A DNA stretch of 64,000 nt, from positions 1 to 64,000 of the forward strand of contig CAZFGW010000006.1 of NCBI GenBank assembly GCA_964518575.1. The letters are read 5' to 3'. The translations under genes were made by a program, and so were the position numbers. Shown piece after piece: positions 8,409 to 17,462 of the stretch. Source of the DNA: MGBC163016 sp964518575. GTDB lineage: Bacteria > Actinomycetota > Coriobacteriia > Coriobacteriales > Eggerthellaceae. Position 1 is the first letter of the stretch; each line of letters starts with the position of its first letter. The notes under the pieces are model-generated. The model made no database searches. It was given only the letters and a program-made list of their open reading frames with translations, and was not told the DNA's origin.

Positions 8409-8442
8409 TAAAAAGAGGGGGCGCGATGGTGTCGCACCCCCC
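8409..8442 (-). terminator. Intrinsic terminator after divIVA
   Basis: Minus-strand hairpin: the arm at 8432-8441 pairs with 8417-8426 (ten base pairs with one mismatch, loop of five), followed by TCTTTTT. It closes the whole division/cell-wall block. Confidence 0.8.
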
Positions 8443-8463
8443 TGCATTCGAAAAACGAAATGA

Positions 8464-9249
8464 CTAGTCGACGTCCTCGAAATCGTCTTCGACATCGCCG
8501 AATCCGGAGAGGTCCTTCTCATACGCACTCGCGACCGGCGTTGCCGTTGCAATAACCTGATTCGTCGTGGTGGGCGTGGTGTAATCCACAGCGACATCCT
8601 CTTCGTAGATGACATCAAGGTTGCCCGCGTCACGTCCGATACCAGGGATGGCATCGATATCATCATCGAATCCGAGATCGTTCAGCTTGCGTGATGCATC
8701 CTCAATGAAATCACGCAGCATGTCGGCGTACTCATCGCGCGTATCTTCGCGATCATCCTCGAGCTTACGAATGGCATCAAGAACATCCTGACGATCAGCA
8801 TTGGCGCGGTTAATGATACGATCCGCTTCCTCGCGTGCATCCTGCATCGTTTCGGATGCCTGCGCGTTCGCCTTCACGATGATCTCGTCGGCAGAGCGCT
8901 GCGCGATGATGAGCGCCTGAGAAATAGCACTGTCGTTCGCGCTCTTCTCAGCAAGCTGCGCCTCAAGATCAGCGATGATGGCATCCTTCTCAGCGAGAGC
9001 ATCAGCATATTCGCCCTGCTCGATCATCTGAGCGTCCTCCATGAGCGGAGTCACATCCTCGCTCACGACCTCCTCCTGAACAGCCATCCTGGCTTCTTCG
9101 AGCTCGTCTTCGAGATATGCGATGCGATTGTTCATCATGTCGATTTCATCGGCGACATGCTCGAGGAATACATCGACCTCATCGACATCGTAGCCTTTAC
9201 GGTCAATAGAAAAACTTTGATTGTGGATGTCTTCAGCAGTAATGGCCAT
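8464..9249 (-). CDS. divIVA: DivIVA-domain protein (Wag31-like)
   Basis: Coiled-coil protein that recognises curved membrane at poles and septa and recruits growth or division machinery. N-terminal DivIVA domain at residues 1-60: IHNQSFSIDRKGYDVDEVDVFLEHV, then long heptad-rich coiled coil (about 30-210) with charged repeats, and a flexible acidic tail. About 261 residues. ATG 9249 (MAITAEDIHN) is chosen because AAGGGAA precedes it. Last gene of the ylm-like block yggS-sepF-proC-yggT-divIVA. Confidence 0.9.
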   Translation of the reverse strand: MAITAEDIHNQSFSIDRKGYDVDEVDVFLEHVADEIDMMNNRIAYLEDELEEARMAVQEEVVSEDVTPLMEDAQMIEQGEYADALAEKDAIIADLEAQLAEKSANDSAISQALIIAQRSADEIIVKANAQASETMQDAREEADRIINRANADRQDVLDAIRKLEDDREDTRDEYADMLRDFIEDASRKLNDLGFDDDIDAIPGIGRDAGNLDVIYEEDVAVDYTTPTTTNQVIATATPVASAYEKDLSGFGDVEDDFEDVD

Positions 9250-9301
9250 GTGAATTCCCTTCGTATCGATCTGTTTGCAGATTATCACATTATGTGAACG
9301 A

Positions 9302-9556
9302 TCAGAAAATGAAATACAGAAGTCTGACAATTAATTGCAACACGATGATGGCGATGATCGGCGTGATGTCGAGCGTTCCCCCGATCGGAGGAATCATCTT
9401 GCGGAACAAGTCGAGGTAGGGATCGCATATCTTCGCAAGCGCATTATCGATATCCCCGATGATCCCGCCTTTGTTCGGGATCCACGTTAAAAGCACATAG
9501 ACGAAAAGCAACAGCGTGTAGATATCAACCAGCTGGGTGATGATGAACATGATCAT
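9302..9556 (-). CDS. YggT family membrane protein
   Basis: 84 residues with two hydrophobic segments (about 4-22 and 60-82) separated by WIPNKGGIIGDIDNALAKICDPYLDLFRKMIPP, the YggT signature with the DPYL motif. Function is not settled; family members sit beside sepF and divIVA in Gram-positives. The ATG overlaps the proC stop (ATGA). Confidence 0.88.
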   Translation of the reverse strand: MIMFIITQLVDIYTLLLFVYVLLTWIPNKGGIIGDIDNALAKICDPYLDLFRKMIPPIGGTLDITPIIAIIVLQLIVRLLYFIF

Positions 9557-10377
9557 TGGGATAGCTCCTTGGATCGTTTGACGGCAGCTTGAAGTCCAGC
9601 GTCGATCGCATTTTCAAATCCGTTTTCCTGCATCGCCTTGAGGGCAGCAAGTGTCGTACCTCCCGGTGACGAAACAGCTTCGCGCAATTCGGTGGGCGAA
9701 AGATGTTCCTCCTCCATCAAGGCAAGCGTACCGGCAGCGGTTGAGAGCGCAAGTTCGGACGCGCATTCCTGAGAAAGACCGAGTTCCTCTCCGAAGCGGG
9801 CAAGCGTCTCGATCATGAAAGCGACATATGCCGGTCCACTGCCACTGAGGGCACAGACCGCATCCATATCCGTCTCCTCAACGCGGACAGCGCGCCCGAG
9901 CACTGAGAACAGGTCACAGACCTGGTCGAGCTCAGAGGTGGCATTGCTGCTTGCGCACACGCCCGTGGCTCCCCTGCCGATCTTCAAAGGCAGATTCGGC
10001 ATGGTTCGGATGACACGAACGTTATGCCCGAGCATATTTTGGATATGATCGGTGGTGATGCCGGCAGCAACGGATATGACAAGCGGTGCGGGCGCTTCAT
10101 CAGCAAAGAGCGGCGTTGCGCGCAGAGAAGTCATGACCTCGTCGATAACCTGCGGCTTGACCGCAAGAACAACCATGGCTGCTTGATCGGGAACATGCGC
10201 AAGATCGGTGAAAGCCTGAATGCCGTAGCGCTCGTGCAACCGCTTCGCGCTCGCCTCAGTGGCAACGACGGCACATACGTCCTGAGGCTCGATGCGCTCA
10301 GCCGCACCATCAGATGAGCGAAGCCAGCCCGCAAGCATGGCTTCCCCCATATTTCCGCACCCGACGAAAACAATCAT
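9553..10377 (-). CDS. proC: Pyrroline-5-carboxylate reductase
   Basis: Reduces pyrroline-5-carboxylate to proline with NAD(P)H. Rossmann motif at the N-terminus (IVFVGCGNMGEAMLAG), VLAVKPQV, IRTMPNLPLKIGRGATG, and the C-terminal dimerisation signature SGSGPAYV, with AVSSPGGTTLAALK near the end. 274 residues from ATG 10377, the family length; a slightly longer start at 10398, two bases after the sepF stop, is also possible. Its place within the sepF-yggT block is common in Gram-positives. Confidence 0.92.
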   Translation of the reverse strand: MIVFVGCGNMGEAMLAGWLRSSDGAAERIEPQDVCAVVATEASAKRLHERYGIQAFTDLAHVPDQAAMVVLAVKPQVIDEVMTSLRATPLFADEAPAPLVISVAAGITTDHIQNMLGHNVRVIRTMPNLPLKIGRGATGVCASSNATSELDQVCDLFSVLGRAVRVEETDMDAVCALSGSGPAYVAFMIETLARFGEELGLSQECASELALSTAAGTLALMEEEHLSPTELREAVSSPGGTTLAALKAMQENGFENAIDAGLQAAVKRSKELSQ

Positions 10378-10399
10378 GGGCTGTGGTTCCCAAGGCATA

Positions 10400-11200
10400 C
10401 TAGATGACTTCAAACGCCCTGAGATCTTCGCGCTCAGAGGCATCGAGCGGCTCGTTCCGCGTGATGGCGAACACCTTCGACCCGATGCATTCCACGCTCG
10501 CATCTAAAGCACTGGCAACCCCGAACGAGAAGTCGAGCAAACGCTTCATGAGATCTTCTGGAACATTTCCAAGAGAGAGGATGGCAACATCGCCCATCTT
10601 CAAAACCTTCGTGACATTCTCGACGTCATCGTATTTGTTCGGTCGAATGACCTGGAGTTGACGCTGTCCAGGGATGCTCAGCGAAGAAGACGTATTGAAC
10701 AGAGAACCTGTCCGCGCAGACGAGGTATTCAATCCCGAAGAGGTGCCCAGAGAGTTGCGATAGCTGGATGAGGACGTGCCCTCGTCAGATGCGGCATCAG
10801 AACGGGCGGTCGAAGAGAAGAGCGAATCGAGCCCCTCTGACCTACGGTTCGAAGTGGCGGAGACCGCTGCTGTTCCCTCCGGTGTCATGCTCGGCGGCAA
10901 CGACGAATCGACCATGGTCCTTCCGAAGTTACGCACAGAAGAGCCGCGCGAGCCCTCCCGCGAGTACGATGATGTCCGTGCACTCTCGCGCGCTTCAGTC
11001 ATCGTCACCAGGCGCGGCATCGACGTTTCGCGTGCCGAACGCGTGGTCACATCGGCATCGTCGTAGTAATCATCATCGTAGTCATATTCGCCATACTCAT
11101 CGTATTCGTCATATTCTTCATCGTAATGATCCTGCGCCGGCGTCGAATCGAAGCCCAGCTTGGATTTCAGATTACCGAACATGCTTTTTGCGTCTACCAT
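10400..11200 (-). CDS. sepF: Cell division protein SepF
   Basis: Membrane-associated FtsZ partner; in actinobacteria, which often lack FtsA, it anchors the Z ring. The SepF domain is C-terminal (about residues 175-266): LQVIRPNKYDDVENVTKVLKMGDVAIL through FAITRN. Before it lies a long low-complexity linker: a Tyr/Asp/Glu-rich run (about 22-50) and a Ser/Arg/Thr-rich run (60-170), making the protein (266 residues) longer than typical SepF. The N-terminus MFGNLKSKLGF can form the membrane-binding amphipathic helix. ATG 11200 has AAGGAG. Confidence 0.92.
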   Translation of the reverse strand: MVDAKSMFGNLKSKLGFDSTPAQDHYDEEYDEYDEYGEYDYDDDYYDDADVTTRSARETSMPRLVTMTEARESARTSSYSREGSRGSSVRNFGRTMVDSSLPPSMTPEGTAAVSATSNRRSEGLDSLFSSTARSDAASDEGTSSSSYRNSLGTSSGLNTSSARTGSLFNTSSSLSIPGQRQLQVIRPNKYDDVENVTKVLKMGDVAILSLGNVPEDLMKRLLDFSFGVASALDASVECIGSKVFAITRNEPLDASEREDLRAFEVI

Positions 11201-11307
11201 GTTTTCTCCTTGCATTCATGGTGAGCGATCCGGGTTGAAAATCGGACTTGTACCCTCGTTGGACCCACCGATGAACATTCCATCCTATTGTAGCGTTTTA
11301 CCTTGCT

Positions 11308-11997
11308 CTATACGAAATCATCACTGAATATCGCACGCCCTATGCGCACGATGGTCGACCCAGCGGCAACCGCCTCTTGCCAGTCCTCGCTCATGCCGGC
11401 GGACAATTGGTCGAACGTGCACGCCTCCTCTTCGGGAAGCTCACTGCGAATGGTATTGGCAAGCGCGAAGAGATCCTCGAAGCACGCCCGGGCGCGAGCG
11501 CGATCTCCCTGGGGAGCCATGGTCATGAGTCCGCGCACGCGTACATTGGGAAGCGCGGAGACTTGTTTCACGAGTTCCGGGGCGTCCTCAGGAGTGACGC
11601 CGCTTTTACTGGCTTCGCCTGAAACGTTCACCTCGATGAGAACATCTTGGACCTTCCCGATCTCAGAAGCAGCCTGATCGATCTTCAGCGCATGCTTCAT
11701 CTGATAGAGAGAATGGATCAGCGAGGATGCATAGACGATATCCGGGATCCGCCGCGACTGGATATTGCCGATGAAGTGCCACCGGACATCGGGATAGATG
11801 GCTTGCTTGCGCAAAAGCTCATCGGGGCGGTTCTCGCCAAGATCGTTCGCGCCGACCGAAATGGCCTTGCCCGCACCATCGACATCCACCGTTTTGGAAA
11901 CAGCCAAAAGCGTGATCGATTCGGGATCCCGCCCGCTTGAGAGCGCGCACTCCCTGACCGCATCGAGCGCTTTTTGATATCTCTGTTCGATACCCAT
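11308..11997 (-). CDS. YggS-type PLP homeostasis protein
   Basis: PLP-binding single-domain TIM barrel (PLPBP family) involved in vitamin B6 and amino-acid homeostasis, with no known catalytic activity. Seen: LLAVSKTVD with the Schiff-base Lys (about 33-41), HFIGNIQSRRIP, IEVNVSGEASKSGV, VRGLMTMAP and the C-terminal SAGMSEDWQEAVAAGSTIVRIG. ATG 11997 has AGGTGG; a GTG three codons upstream is possible. About 229 residues. Between pgeF and sepF, as in Bacillus and actinobacteria. Confidence 0.92.
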   Translation of the reverse strand: MGIEQRYQKALDAVRECALSSGRDPESITLLAVSKTVDVDGAGKAISVGANDLGENRPDELLRKQAIYPDVRWHFIGNIQSRRIPDIVYASSLIHSLYQMKHALKIDQAASEIGKVQDVLIEVNVSGEASKSGVTPEDAPELVKQVSALPNVRVRGLMTMAPQGDRARARACFEDLFALANTIRSELPEEEACTFDQLSAGMSEDWQEAVAAGSTIVRIGRAIFSDDFV

Positions 11998-12020
11998 GAG
12001 TTCCACCTATCGCATCCTTT

Positions 12021-12872
12021 TCAGCACGTCTGGCGTCGAACGCCAAGAGCGGCATGCCGTCCGCATACGCCGCCGCTTTTCCGATATGAGAAAAACACGT
12101 CGTCGTGACAACGCGTGCACAAATCAACATCTGCGATCCTCGCCCGGTCACACCCCACATCAACCATGCTCTCAACAAGCGCAGCCCCCAGATCGATATG
12201 CGTGCTATCAGGGGCACAGCCCGTACCGAACGTGCTCACGAACCTGTCATGGACCTCTGGTCCCACTTCGAAGCACTCGCTATGGATATACGGACCGACA
12301 TAGGCGTTGTACGAAGCAAGCGCCTCTTGTGCGCAAGTGAAATACCCGGATGCCACTTCAGTCTGCGCCATCTCAAGAAGTGCCTTAACGGCAATTTTGC
12401 CTACCACGCCGCGCCAGCCTGCATGGACAAGGGCGAAGGCACCACTCGGAGACGCGAGTGCCACCGGGACACAGTCGGCGAAACAGAGCATCACGGGAAT
12501 GTCCAGCGCGAATACGAGCGCACCATCCGCTCCCGCAAGCGCCTTCGCTCGTCCCTCCTCGAGCGCATCTGCAGAATCGAAGGTGACCAGGTTTGTTCCG
12601 TGAACCTGATTGAAGCGCACGAGCGCGTCTGCCTGAATCCCTAAAGCCTCCTCGATCAAAGCCTGGTTCTTTGCAACGACAGCAGGATCATCGTCAGTGT
12701 TCGATCCAAGATTCAATGAAGCGAAGGCACCCGTGCTTGCCCCGCCCGTACGCTCGGTGAACGCGATGCGGATACCCGTCGCATCGAACAATGCGTCATC
12801 GGTCCAGACATACAAAGATGAAGCGAGCCTCTTCCGCGTAAGAAGAGGCTCGGGCAAAGTACGGTTGTCCAC
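12021..12872 (-). CDS. pgeF: PgeF/YfiH laccase-domain peptidoglycan editing factor
   Basis: DUF152 family; members have been described both as purine nucleoside hydrolase/phosphorylase enzymes and as peptidoglycan editing factor. Visible metal ligands: FNQVHGTN, CFADCVPV, VHAGWRGVVG and the C-terminal Cys/His region CTRCHDDVFFSYR ... CGRHAALGVRR. 283 residues from a GTG start. The position immediately after ftsZ is conserved in many Gram-positives. Confidence 0.88.
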   Translation of the reverse strand: MDNRTLPEPLLTRKRLASSLYVWTDDALFDATGIRIAFTERTGGASTGAFASLNLGSNTDDDPAVVAKNQALIEEALGIQADALVRFNQVHGTNLVTFDSADALEEGRAKALAGADGALVFALDIPVMLCFADCVPVALASPSGAFALVHAGWRGVVGKIAVKALLEMAQTEVASGYFTCAQEALASYNAYVGPYIHSECFEVGPEVHDRFVSTFGTGCAPDSTHIDLGAALVESMVDVGCDRARIADVDLCTRCHDDVFFSYRKSGGVCGRHAALGVRRQTC

Positions 12873-12889
12873 GGAGATTCCCGCGCGCG

Positions 12890-14032
12890 TTATTGACGCT
12901 TCAGGAAATCAGGGATGTAGTCTTCCTCGGCATATGATGCGCTTGAGGAAGTTGAGAACGTGGTAGGCGCGGACTGCAGCTGCGACGGTGATGCAGGTGT
13001 TGCCGGATAAGCGGAATCCATGGAGGAGAACATCTCCGGCATAGCAGGACGTCCCTCGAAGTTAAGCGACGCCTGCGACGGCGATGCCTTGAATCCTGTT
13101 GCGATCACCGTGATCCGGACCGCATCGGCCATATTCTCGTCGATGATCTGTCCATAGATGATGTTCGCGTTCTTATCAGCACACATCTCGATGGTGCGCG
13201 CTGCATCAGCAACCTCGGTCAACGTAAGGTCAGGACCGCCCGCAATGGAGAAGAGCACATTCGACGCGCCCTGAATGGACGTCTCAAGCAGGTTCGAATT
13301 CGTTGCCTGCTGCGCCGCCTCAAGGGCACGGTTCTCGCCGGATGCAATGCCGATGCCCATCATGGCTGTTCCCGCGTCCTTCATGACCGTGCGGATATCG
13401 GCAAAGTCAAGATTGATAAGTCCTGGAACGGTGATGAGATCGGTTACGCCCTGAATGCCCTGACGCAGGGTATCATCGGCGAAACGGAAGGAATCGATCA
13501 AAGAGGTCTTCTTCTCGATGATCTCAAGAAGACGGTCATTGGGAATGACGATGAGTGTGTCAACCTTGCCGGAGAGAAGATCGATTCCCTGCTCAGCCTG
13601 GTTGCAACGCACGCGTCCCTCAAACCCGAACGGCTTCGTGACAACACCTACGGTAAGGGCACCGATTTCCTCGCGTGCAATCTCGGCAACGATGGGAGCA
13701 GCGCCCGTGCCCGTGCCACCGCCTTCGCCCGCGGTAACGAAAACCATATCAGCTTCAGCAAGTGCCTCGCGTATCTCAGCGCGGCTTTCCTCCGCTGCCT
13801 GACAGCCGACTTCTGGATTCGCGCCCGCACCGAGACCTTTGGTCAACTCTTCACCGATATGAATGGTTTTATCGGCATCTGACTTCAAGAGAGCTTGGTG
13901 ATCGGTGTTGATGGCAATAAACTCAACACCTTGAACGCCCGTTTCAACCATGCGGTTGACCGCGTTCGTGCCAGCCCCACCAACTCCTACGACTTTGATG
14001 ACCGCGAGATGGTCACCGGAAAAATTAGGCAT
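12890..14032 (-). CDS. ftsZ: Cell division protein FtsZ
   Basis: Tubulin-like GTPase forming the Z ring. Seen: GVGGAGTNAVNRM (about 17-29), the tubulin signature GEGGGTGTGAAP (about 103-114), T7-loop region INLDFADIRTVM, and the conserved C-terminal tail EEDYIPDFLKRQ that binds SepF and other tethers. 380 residues. It has its own promoter just downstream of ftsQ (-35 at 14143-14148, -10 at 14121-14126) and a GGAGG ribosome site; no ftsA lies between ftsQ and ftsZ. Confidence 0.98.
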   Translation of the reverse strand: MPNFSGDHLAVIKVVGVGGAGTNAVNRMVETGVQGVEFIAINTDHQALLKSDADKTIHIGEELTKGLGAGANPEVGCQAAEESRAEIREALAEADMVFVTAGEGGGTGTGAAPIVAEIAREEIGALTVGVVTKPFGFEGRVRCNQAEQGIDLLSGKVDTLIVIPNDRLLEIIEKKTSLIDSFRFADDTLRQGIQGVTDLITVPGLINLDFADIRTVMKDAGTAMMGIGIASGENRALEAAQQATNSNLLETSIQGASNVLFSIAGGPDLTLTEVADAARTIEMCADKNANIIYGQIIDENMADAVRITVIATGFKASPSQASLNFEGRPAMPEMFSSMDSAYPATPASPSQLQSAPTTFSTSSSASYAEEDYIPDFLKRQ

Positions 14033-14120
14033 GTTCTTATCCTCCAGAGGTGCTGCGTTGGATGCTGCATTTTCTCATTATTGCGCAGCTACCGTATGGA
14101 ATCTGCGCACACTGTGGATA

Positions 14121-14148
14121 ATTTTACACGAACGACCCCTAATTGCAA
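14121..14148 (-). promoter_or_regulatory. ftsZ promoter
   Basis: Minus-strand TTGCAA (14143-14148), 16-base spacer, TAAAAT (14121-14126), in the 117-base gap between ftsQ and ftsZ. Gives a leader of roughly 80 bases. Confidence 0.6.
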
Positions 14149-14149
14149 C

Positions 14150-15073
14150 TCAAACGCCCCGCCAACGCGGTCGTTCGGGAACGCGAACGTTGATATAGAC
14201 GATCTTCGGATTCTTTTCCATGAGCTCAAGACAGATGCGCTCTTTCTCCCTGATATTGGTAGCGGTTCCGAAGGCAATCTCGACATTGTTGTCGAGGGTG
14301 AGCAACGTGGATTCCGCATCGGTTGCGGTGACCATCTTCACCCGATCGGCGAGATCTGTAGTCATGCCCGAAATGATGGACAGCGCATTGTTGATGTTTT
14401 CGTCGGTGCAAAACGCCCCGATCTTGGGTTCGACACCGAACGGTACGCCAATGATATGCAATGCGGCTTGCGCATCCTCATAGATCTGTTCGGAAAGCTT
14501 GCTTCCCACCTCTGACTCCCGCGAGGGGATGACCATAAGCCACATGCCGTCCTTCGAGATTGCCCAGTTCTGGATTGTTTGCGCTTTGCCGGTGGGGATC
14601 TCGACCACCGCGCCGATCTCGCGCTCGTGAACGGTGATTTCAAGCTTGTTCGGAAACGCCCGGTTGATATCAACGCTTTCGATCCAAGCATCGCGCTCAA
14701 GGCTGCGTTCTATGCTGTCGGTATCCACCGTGAGCAAGGTCGTACCCTGTGGAATGGACACGAGCGCGGCAACCTCCTGATTAGTCAGGTGATCGGTGCC
14801 ATTGATCGAAACCTCTTCTATCTTGAACAGATCGGTTTTTGAAAGAGCGAACAGGGCGACGAGCGCAACGATGACCACGCCCACGACCACGCCGATGATG
14901 ATAAGGGGCAGCCTTGAAGCATGCGCGACCCGCTGGACCCGCTGCTCGCGCTCATGGGTCTTGGATTCCCGTCGTATTTGCCCGATGGTCTTGGACTCAA
15001 GCCTGACCGAGGGCGCTTGTCGTCGCCTCGTTGAACCCGATGAGTTGTACCTCCGGCGCGAGTTCGATGCCAT
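14150..15073 (-). CDS. ftsQ: Cell division protein FtsQ/DivIB
   Basis: Bitopic divisome protein. About 70 basic cytoplasmic residues rich in Ser/Arg, one transmembrane helix (about 67-90: LPLIIIGVVVGVVIVALVALFAL), POTRA domain (about 95-165: FKIEEVSINGTDHLTNQEV) and a beta domain. 307 residues from ATG 15073, which follows GGAAGGA; the longer start would overlap murB more. It overlaps the end of murB by 77 bases. Confidence 0.9.
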   Translation of the reverse strand: MASNSRRRYNSSGSTRRRQAPSVRLESKTIGQIRRESKTHEREQRVQRVAHASRLPLIIIGVVVGVVIVALVALFALSKTDLFKIEEVSINGTDHLTNQEVAALVSIPQGTTLLTVDTDSIERSLERDAWIESVDINRAFPNKLEITVHEREIGAVVEIPTGKAQTIQNWAISKDGMWLMVIPSRESEVGSKLSEQIYEDAQAALHIIGVPFGVEPKIGAFCTDENINNALSIISGMTTDLADRVKMVTATDAESTLLTLDNNVEIAFGTATNIREKERICLELMEKNPKIVYINVRVPERPRWRGV

Positions 15074-15953
15074 AGATCCTTCCCACTTCTGATTCAATCA
15101 TATCCATAAGCGCCTTCACATCCGACGCTGTTGCGTTGCCTTCATTCACGATGAAGTTGGCGTGCTGCTCTGAAATGCAGGCGCCCCCAACCCGTCTACC
15201 CTTGAGTCCCGCGCCTTCGATCAGCTTCGCCACCGACTCCTCGGCGGGATTCTTGAACACACTTCCGCAGCTGGGAAGCGCAAGCGGTTGCGATCGGCGC
15301 CGCCGTGAGAGATTCCCCTCCATCTTCGATTGGATCAGAAGAGGATCCCCCGCTGTGACCTCAAGTTCACATTCGAGTATAACCTCATCGGGGCGAAACG
15401 GCGATGACCGATAGCCCCAAACGAGTTCATCGGGCAGGTATTTCATATAAGTTCCATCACCGCGAAGCGTCGTGACACTTGCGATCTGACGGCTAATCCA
15501 ATCGGTGCGCGTGCCAGCATTCATAGCGACCGCCCCGCCGATGCTGCCGGGCGTCCCCACGAGAAATTCGAGTCCCGAAAGCGCATGATCAAAGGCAAGC
15601 TGCACCACATGAGCAAGTGACGCAGCTCCTCCCGCGCTGATCACACCCGCTTCCGCATCAAAGGCGATGCCTTTGAAATCGCGTCCGAGCGTGAGAATGA
15701 CGCCGTCATATCCTGTATCGCTCACCAGCAAATTGGTGCCGCGTCCGACAACGCGCCAAGAAAGATCGGTATCGGCAAGTGCGTCGAGCACCTTCTTGAG
15801 CGCATGCATTGAGTCAACGCGCACGTATGCCCGCGCCGCACCGCCAACGCGCAAGCTTGTGTGGCGCGCCATCGGTTCTGAGAAACGCACTTCGCCATCG
15901 AAATCGCCGCTCAAAAGCATCACATCGAGCGGCGTCGCATGCTGAGCGACCAT
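14997..15953 (-). CDS. murB: UDP-N-acetylenolpyruvoylglucosamine reductase
   Basis: FAD enzyme making UDP-MurNAc. Seen: the FAD-binding VVGRGTNLLVSDTGYDGVI (about 63-81), GLEFLVGTPGSIGGAVAMN (about 135-153), YRSSPF, and SCGSVFKNP with the catalytic Ser region, then GLKGRRVGGACISEQHANFIVN. 318 residues. It follows murC by five bases; no clear Shine-Dalgarno, suggesting translational coupling. Confidence 0.95.
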   Translation of the reverse strand: MVAQHATPLDVMLLSGDFDGEVRFSEPMARHTSLRVGGAARAYVRVDSMHALKKVLDALADTDLSWRVVGRGTNLLVSDTGYDGVILTLGRDFKGIAFDAEAGVISAGGAASLAHVVQLAFDHALSGLEFLVGTPGSIGGAVAMNAGTRTDWISRQIASVTTLRGDGTYMKYLPDELVWGYRSSPFRPDEVILECELEVTAGDPLLIQSKMEGNLSRRRRSQPLALPSCGSVFKNPAEESVAKLIEGAGLKGRRVGGACISEQHANFIVNEGNATASDVKALMDMIESEVGRIYGIELAPEVQLIGFNEATTSALGQA

Positions 15954-15958
15954 ACAAG

Positions 15959-17368
15959 CTACTTGTCTTCGCCGTGACGATCGAGCTCGTCCAAAATGAG
16001 CGATCCGATCTCGGTCACATCTCCTGCGCCGAGTGTGAGCACCAAGTCCCCTTCCTCGACAATGTCCGCCATCGCACGCGGAATTTCAAGACGACGCGCG
16101 ATGAAGCGGGATTCGGGGTGTCCCTCATGCTCGGTAACCACATTCAAAAACGTCTTGCCGTTGATGCCAGGAATCGGCGTTTCGCCCGCCGGATAGACAT
16201 CCATGAAGGTAAGCGTATCAGCCTGGTCGAATGCGGAGGCGAACTCCTCTTTCAGCACCTCCGTGAACAGCTTTGCCCGCGAATAACGGTGGGGCTGGAA
16301 CACGACGTGAATCCGCTTGTAATCGAGCGTCCGCGCCGCGCGGATGGTTGCTTTGATCTCGGTAGGATGATGCGCGTAGTCATCGACAACATCAACACCC
16401 TGCGCACGCCCCACATAATCGAATCGGCGCCGCACTCCAGCGAAATCGCGCAGCGCATTCGCCGCCCCATCCACATCTTCGCCAAGGGCATCGATGAGCA
16501 CCAAGCATGCCGCACCGTTGAGCACATTGTGTACGCCCGGATTTTGCTTGATCGAGCTTTCGATGAGGCGCCCATCGGGAAGGCGCAACGCAAAATCAGT
16601 GCGTAGCCCGTGCGTCTCGAACGATTCGATGTGCGCATCTGCATCCTCGCGAAAACCGTAGGTGATGACGTTGCTTGCCGATGCTTTCGCAACACTGACG
16701 AGCTTTTCGTCCTCAGCGCAGACGACAACCGGACCGTTGTCAGGAACGAGCGAGATGAATTGTCCGAACTGGTTGTAGATCTCATCGATCGATTCGTAGT
16801 GGTCGAGATGGTCCGGCTCGATATTGGTAACGATGACCGCCGCCGGGGAAAGATGCGTGAAGGATTTGTCCGATTCGTCAGCCTCCACAACATAGTAGTC
16901 ACCCGTGCCCGAATGGGAATTCGCACCGTATTCGCGCACCATGCCGCCAATAAGAAACGTCGGCGAGAGCCCCATAGCATCAAGCACGCTCGCAAGCATG
17001 GAGGACGTGGTGGTTTTGCCGTGGGTCCCCGCAACGGCAAGCGTTTGCAGATCGCGACCCAAGTGCGCAAGCATCTCAGCGCGGCGCACGATCGTGAGAT
17101 TGCGCCGGCGCGCTTCGACAAGCTCGCAATTATCATCAAGGATAGCGGTGGAGATCACGACCGTGGGATCGTCGTCGGGGAGGTTCGCCGCATCGTGTCC
17201 GATATGGACTTTGATGCCGACGTCCTCAAGCGGCTTGGTGAAACGGCTCGACTTGAGATCGGAGCCCTCGACGATAAGTCCCTGATCATGGGCGACGCGC
17301 GCGATACCGCTCATGCCAACGCCGCCGATGCCGATGAAGTACACGTGATTCGAAACGGGTTCAGACAT
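15959..17368 (-). CDS. murC: UDP-N-acetylmuramate-L-alanine ligase
   Basis: Cytoplasmic Mur ligase adding L-Ala to UDP-MurNAc. N-terminal VYFIGIGGVGMSGIARV (about 9-25), P-loop AVAGTHGKTTTSSML (about 113-127), EADESDKSF, NIEPDHLDHY, and DDYAHHPTEI in the C-terminal domain. 469 residues, normal length. AAGGAG precedes the ATG. Between murG and murB. Confidence 0.96.
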   Translation of the reverse strand: MSEPVSNHVYFIGIGGVGMSGIARVAHDQGLIVEGSDLKSSRFTKPLEDVGIKVHIGHDAANLPDDDPTVVISTAILDDNCELVEARRRNLTIVRRAEMLAHLGRDLQTLAVAGTHGKTTTSSMLASVLDAMGLSPTFLIGGMVREYGANSHSGTGDYYVVEADESDKSFTHLSPAAVIVTNIEPDHLDHYESIDEIYNQFGQFISLVPDNGPVVVCAEDEKLVSVAKASASNVITYGFREDADAHIESFETHGLRTDFALRLPDGRLIESSIKQNPGVHNVLNGAACLVLIDALGEDVDGAANALRDFAGVRRRFDYVGRAQGVDVVDDYAHHPTEIKATIRAARTLDYKRIHVVFQPHRYSRAKLFTEVLKEEFASAFDQADTLTFMDVYPAGETPIPGINGKTFLNVVTEHEGHPESRFIARRLEIPRAMADIVEEGDLVLTLGAGDVTEIGSLILDELDRHGEDK

Positions 17369-17462
17369 AGTGGTCGTACTCCTTGTGTGTTTGTATCCTT
17401 TTGAGTGCCGTTGTTATTCTATAGCGAAAGCGTCTGTCGTGCATCGCTGGACATATTCGCCA

